From the NCBI GenBank assembly GCA_015661985.1, contig DQVB01000125.1, positions 1-22,155 of the forward strand: a stretch of 22,155 bases of DNA. The letters run 5' to 3'. The notes under the pieces were generated by a model. It ran no database searches. It was not told where the DNA came from and saw only the letters and a program-made list of their open reading frames with translations. Of the stretch, positions 19,346-22,155 are shown piece after piece. Position 1 is the first letter of the stretch; every line of letters begins with the position of its first letter. Both the position numbers and the translations under genes were made by a program. Origin of the DNA: Planctomycetota bacterium (GTDB lineage: Bacteria > Planctomycetota > Planctomycetia > Pirellulales > Thermoguttaceae).

Positions 19346-21343
19346 GTGAGTGAAACGTTGCGAGTGTGGGTGGCCGGCGCAAGTGTCCTGTGGGTCGGGT
19401 CACTGGTCTCCGCGGCCGAGCTGCTTCCGAGCGATTGGCTCCGGCGGTGGCAGTCACCGCCGGCGGAGGATCGCCCCCTTCAGATCGTGCACGGGATTCC
19501 CCCCGGGCGAGCCACGCCTGAGGGCATGCGTTACTACCTCCAGCGCGGGCTGGGCGGTATCGTCTGCAACGTGGCTTTCGATGATTATCTTCGGTCCGAA
19601 AGGCAGTGGCAGACGCTGGTGGCGGGAGTTGAAGCCTGCGCCCAGTTGGGCATGGTGGTTTGGCTTTACGACGAAGAGGGCTATCCCAGCGGTGCGGCCG
19701 GCGGACTGGTGTTGGCCGAAAACCCGGCCTACGAAGCGACCGAATTGGCGTACGACCCGACGCGAGACAACCCGTTCATCATCCGGCCGGCGTACGAGTT
19801 CACCCACGCCAGTAACAATTACTATGCCGCGCGCCGTTATATCAACTTGATCGACGACCGCGCCGTCCGCTCGTTCATCCGCCATACCCACCAGGCCTAC
19901 TGGCGGCGACTTCGGGACCATTTCGGACGCACCATCCAGGCTGTGTTCACCGACGAGCCGTCGTTGATAGCGGTCAACATCGGCCAGATCCCCGAGGACG
20001 CGCGGCGCCGGGTGCCGGTGGTCGATCCGCCGGACGCCGCGGTGAGGCCGTTGCCGCGCGTACCCTGGTGCTACGACCTGGCCGATCGATATCGGCAGCG
20101 CTACGGTGAGTCACTCTTGCCGCGGCGGCGCAGTCTGTTCGAAGGCGACACGCCGGAGGATCGCCGGGTGCGGCATCAGTTCTGGGCGTTGGTGGCCGAG
20201 TTGGTGGCGGAGCGCTATTTCGGGGCCATTCAAGGGTGGTGCGCTGAGCACCGGATTGCCTCGTCGGGGCACACCTTGCACGAGGAGTCGCCGCTCCATC
20301 AGGTGCCCCTGGAGGGCAATGCGCTGAAGATGCTCCGTCTCATGGACGTCCCGGGCCTCGACATGCTCAGCTCGGACCCCCAGGTGGTTACCTACGGGGC
20401 GTGGTTGACGGCCGCGCTGCCCAGTTCGGCAGCACTGTTGAATGGGAGCCGCCAGGTGATGACCGAAGTGAGCGATTTCAGCCAGAAAATGCGCGGCACG
20501 GGCCCGGCCGAATTGGATCCGATGCAGGCCACGGCGGCTTGGCAGGCAGCTTGGGGTGTGACGGAATTCACGCTTTACTACCGCCCCGAGGATCGGCCAC
20601 CGGAGACGTATCGCGCGTACTGCCAATATGTGGGCCGGCTAAACGCGATTCTCAAGCCCGCCCGGGTCGAGCGGGATGTGGCCGTCTACTACCCCATCGA
20701 AGATCTTTGGGAGGAGTACCGACCTGTGGCCGAGCCGCTCACGCTCCGGTCACAGTCGCGGCGAGCCCAGCGGTTGGTTGGTTCTTTCCTCCGCCTGGGA
20801 CGGTTGTTGGTGCGGAACCAGGTCCCCTTTGCCGTAATTGACCACGAGGCCTTGAGCGAGGCTCAGGTGACAGCCGCCGGCAGGCTGGCCGCCGCCTCCT
20901 CAGCTTTTCAGGTACTGGTCGTACCGCAAGAAGTCCAGATGCCGCCGTCCGCCGCGCGCACCGTCCGGCGATTCCACGAGGCAGGAGGCAAGGTGGTTGC
21001 CGACGACGGATCCACGGAGGGTGAACTGATGGCCGAGCTGTTCAAGGCCGTCCAGCCGTTTTGCCGCATCGAGCCGCGATCGGAAAAAGTCGTCACGGGA
21101 CGTTTCCGGCGCGACGGGCGGCGGATCCTGCTGGTGGTCAATGTGGATAGCCAGCCGTACTCGGGCCTCTTGATGACCTCGCCATCGTGCCGCTGGCTGG
21201 CGCTGGACCCAGCCACGGGCGAAATCCGATACGCTGAGACTGACGCCGACGGCCATGTGCGACTTGTGCTGGGCACGCATCGGGCCGTCCTGCTGGTAGA
21301 AGAGCCACCCCGACAACAGCGCGGCGCGGGTGACCATCACTGA
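19346..21343 (+). CDS. Secreted glycoside hydrolase related to GH106 (alpha-L-rhamnosidase-like)
   Basis: 665 aa. GTG start at 19346 with GGAGGAG 5 nt upstream. Residues 1-24 form a signal peptide (VWVAGASVLWVGSLVSAAE). A TIM-barrel domain follows: LGGIVCNVAFDDYL, VVWLYDEEGYPSGAAGG (104-120), NLIDDRAVRSFIRHTHQAYW, and AVFTDEPSL (199-207), where the Glu after Asp is a likely active-site residue; then MTEVSDFSQKMRG at a later strand. This pattern is that of the GH106-type and related 'glycosyl hydrolase' proteins, which are often longer (about 900-1,100 aa); this one lacks the extended C-terminal beta domains and ends in a glutamine-amidotransferase-like region plus a short beta domain. It probably acts on rhamnose- or similar side chains outside the cytoplasm. 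Exact activity is unknown. Confidence 0.75.
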   Translation: MSETLRVWVAGASVLWVGSLVSAAELLPSDWLRRWQSPPAEDRPLQIVHGIPPGRATPEGMRYYLQRGLGGIVCNVAFDDYLRSERQWQTLVAGVEACAQLGMVVWLYDEEGYPSGAAGGLVLAENPAYEATELAYDPTRDNPFIIRPAYEFTHASNNYYAARRYINLIDDRAVRSFIRHTHQAYWRRLRDHFGRTIQAVFTDEPSLIAVNIGQIPEDARRRVPVVDPPDAAVRPLPRVPWCYDLADRYRQRYGESLLPRRRSLFEGDTPEDRRVRHQFWALVAELVAERYFGAIQGWCAEHRIASSGHTLHEESPLHQVPLEGNALKMLRLMDVPGLDMLSSDPQVVTYGAWLTAALPSSAALLNGSRQVMTEVSDFSQKMRGTGPAELDPMQATAAWQAAWGVTEFTLYYRPEDRPPETYRAYCQYVGRLNAILKPARVERDVAVYYPIEDLWEEYRPVAEPLTLRSQSRRAQRLVGSFLRLGRLLVRNQVPFAVIDHEALSEAQVTAAGRLAAASSAFQVLVVPQEVQMPPSAARTVRRFHEAGGKVVADDGSTEGELMAELFKAVQPFCRIEPRSEKVVTGRFRRDGRRILLVVNVDSQPYSGLLMTSPSCRWLALDPATGEIRYAETDADGHVRLVLGTHRAVLLVEEPPRQQRGAGDHH

Positions 21344-21440
21344 TTGGCCCAGAGAGTTCAATGCGATTCAACAAACCGTCTTCCGCCGACCCGATCCGTG
21401 TGTTTCCCGGCAGCTGCAGAATGCAAAAAGGAGATCGCCC

Positions 21441-22155
21441 ATGATTGGAACGTCCCTGGTTACCCTTTGTCTGGCCTGTGCCGCCGCCACGGCCGACGAG
21501 TTTGCTGTCCTGCCGCGCCAGAGCGCGGCTGAGCCACGTGAGATGATGCACACGTATTTGATGGGGCGTGTCCGCCAAGCGTTGGACCGCCGCGTGGAGG
21601 AATACGAAAAACTGAAAACGCCGGAGCAATTGGCCGACTACCAGCGCCGCATCCGGGAGTTCTTCCTCGAATCGTTGGGCGGTTTTCCGCAGCGCACGCC
21701 GCTCAATGCACGCGTCGTGGGCAAGCAGAAGCGGGAGGGGTATCGGATCGAGAAGATCCTCATGGAAAGCCAGCCGGGGCATTTTGTCACGGCCGTTCTG
21801 TATCTCCCCGAGGCCGAGCCGCCCTACCCAGGTGTGCTTTTTCCCTGCGGCCATAGCGGCAACGGCAAGGCGGCCGAGGCATACCAGCGCGGCTGTATCC
21901 TCTTGGCCCTGAACGGCCTGGCAGCCCTGTGCTACGACCCGATCGATCAGGGGGAACGCTTCCAGCTGCTGGACGAGGACGGCAAGCCGGTCATCGGCGG
22001 TACCACGGCCCATTCGGTGCTGGGGGTGGGCAGCGCGCTGCTGGGCCGCAACACGGCCACCTTCCGCATCTGGGACGGGATGCGCGCGCTGGACTACCTG
22101 ACGAGCCGGCCGGAGATCGACCCGATGCGCATTGGCTGCACGGGCAATTCGGGCG
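21441..22155 (+). CDS. Secreted acetylxylan esterase-like alpha/beta hydrolase (3' end missing)
   Basis: The first 238 codons are present; the gene runs off the right edge. ATG at 21441, with AAGGAG about 7 nt upstream. A signal peptide covers residues 1-20 (SLVTLCLACAAATADEF). A helical segment follows (RQALDRRVEEYEKLKTPEQ), then the hydrolase domain: KILMESQPGHFVTAVLYLPE, GVLFPCGHSGNGKAAEAYQ, AALCYDPIDQGER, LLGRNTATFRIWDGMRALDY, and RIGCTGNSG right at the edge, where Ser237 is the expected nucleophile of a G-x-S-x-G elbow. The family (acetylxylan esterase/prolyl-oligopeptidase-like) is abundant in planctomycetes and removes acetyl or other ester groups from polysaccharides. It follows the GH106-like gene by 97 bp on the same strand, fitting joint action on an acetylated glycan. 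Confidence 0.85.
   Translation, partial: MIGTSLVTLCLACAAATADEFAVLPRQSAAEPREMMHTYLMGRVRQALDRRVEEYEKLKTPEQLADYQRRIREFFLESLGGFPQRTPLNARVVGKQKREGYRIEKILMESQPGHFVTAVLYLPEAEPPYPGVLFPCGHSGNGKAAEAYQRGCILLALNGLAALCYDPIDQGERFQLLDEDGKPVIGGTTAHSVLGVGSALLGRNTATFRIWDGMRALDYLTSRPEIDPMRIGCTGNSG

Overview
The window is high-GC DNA that looks like a planctomycete (Planctomycetota, probably Pirellulales-like). This is inferred from gene content: a Tat-exported Gfo/Idh/MocA oxidoreductase, several URO-D superfamily proteins, a DUF4038/GH140-type hydrolase, a Tat-signal serine hydrolase, an N-terminal piece of a planctomycete-type parallel beta-helix protein, and long hairpin-rich intergenic stretches. I see no rRNA, tRNA, CRISPR array, transposase or integrase.

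Left block (1-7884, all minus strand). In transcription order this holds a secreted GH29 alpha-L-fucosidase with a C-terminal discoidin-like domain, two URO-D/corrinoid-methyltransferase-like proteins that overlap by 14 bp, a third URO-D-like protein behind its own good promoter (3668-3696), a Tat-exported Gfo/Idh/MocA protein, and the first 126 codons of a secreted protein with a GH67N-like domain that runs off the left edge. The 380-881 gap is packed with hairpins and degenerate repeats.

Middle (8178-12762). A divergent shikimate-dehydrogenase-like gene (minus) faces away from a two-gene plus-strand operon made of a GH140/apiosidase-like hydrolase and an exported serine hydrolase, coupled by an ATGA overlap. 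A truncated parallel beta-helix protein follows and is probably decaying.

Right-middle (13047-17561). A glucosylglycerate-synthase-like glycosyltransferase (plus) converges on a mannosylglucosylglycerate-synthase-like GT4 enzyme (minus). Together they suggest synthesis of the compatible solute mannosylglucosylglycerate. Upstream of the GT4 gene on the minus strand are a HAD phosphatase-like protein and a BshB1-like PIG-L deacetylase.

Right (17905-22155, plus). This part holds purD, a secreted GH106-related glycoside hydrolase, and the first 238 codons of a secreted acetylxylan-esterase-like alpha/beta hydrolase cut by the right edge.

Two working ideas emerge. (1) GH29, GH140-like, GH106-like, acetylesterase and three putative methyltransferases near each other resemble the activities needed for a methylated, apiose- and rhamnose-containing glycan such as rhamnogalacturonan II. 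(2) The Ggs-like and MggS-like pair points to osmolyte or thermolyte synthesis. Both are inferences from motifs and context; no database search was possible.
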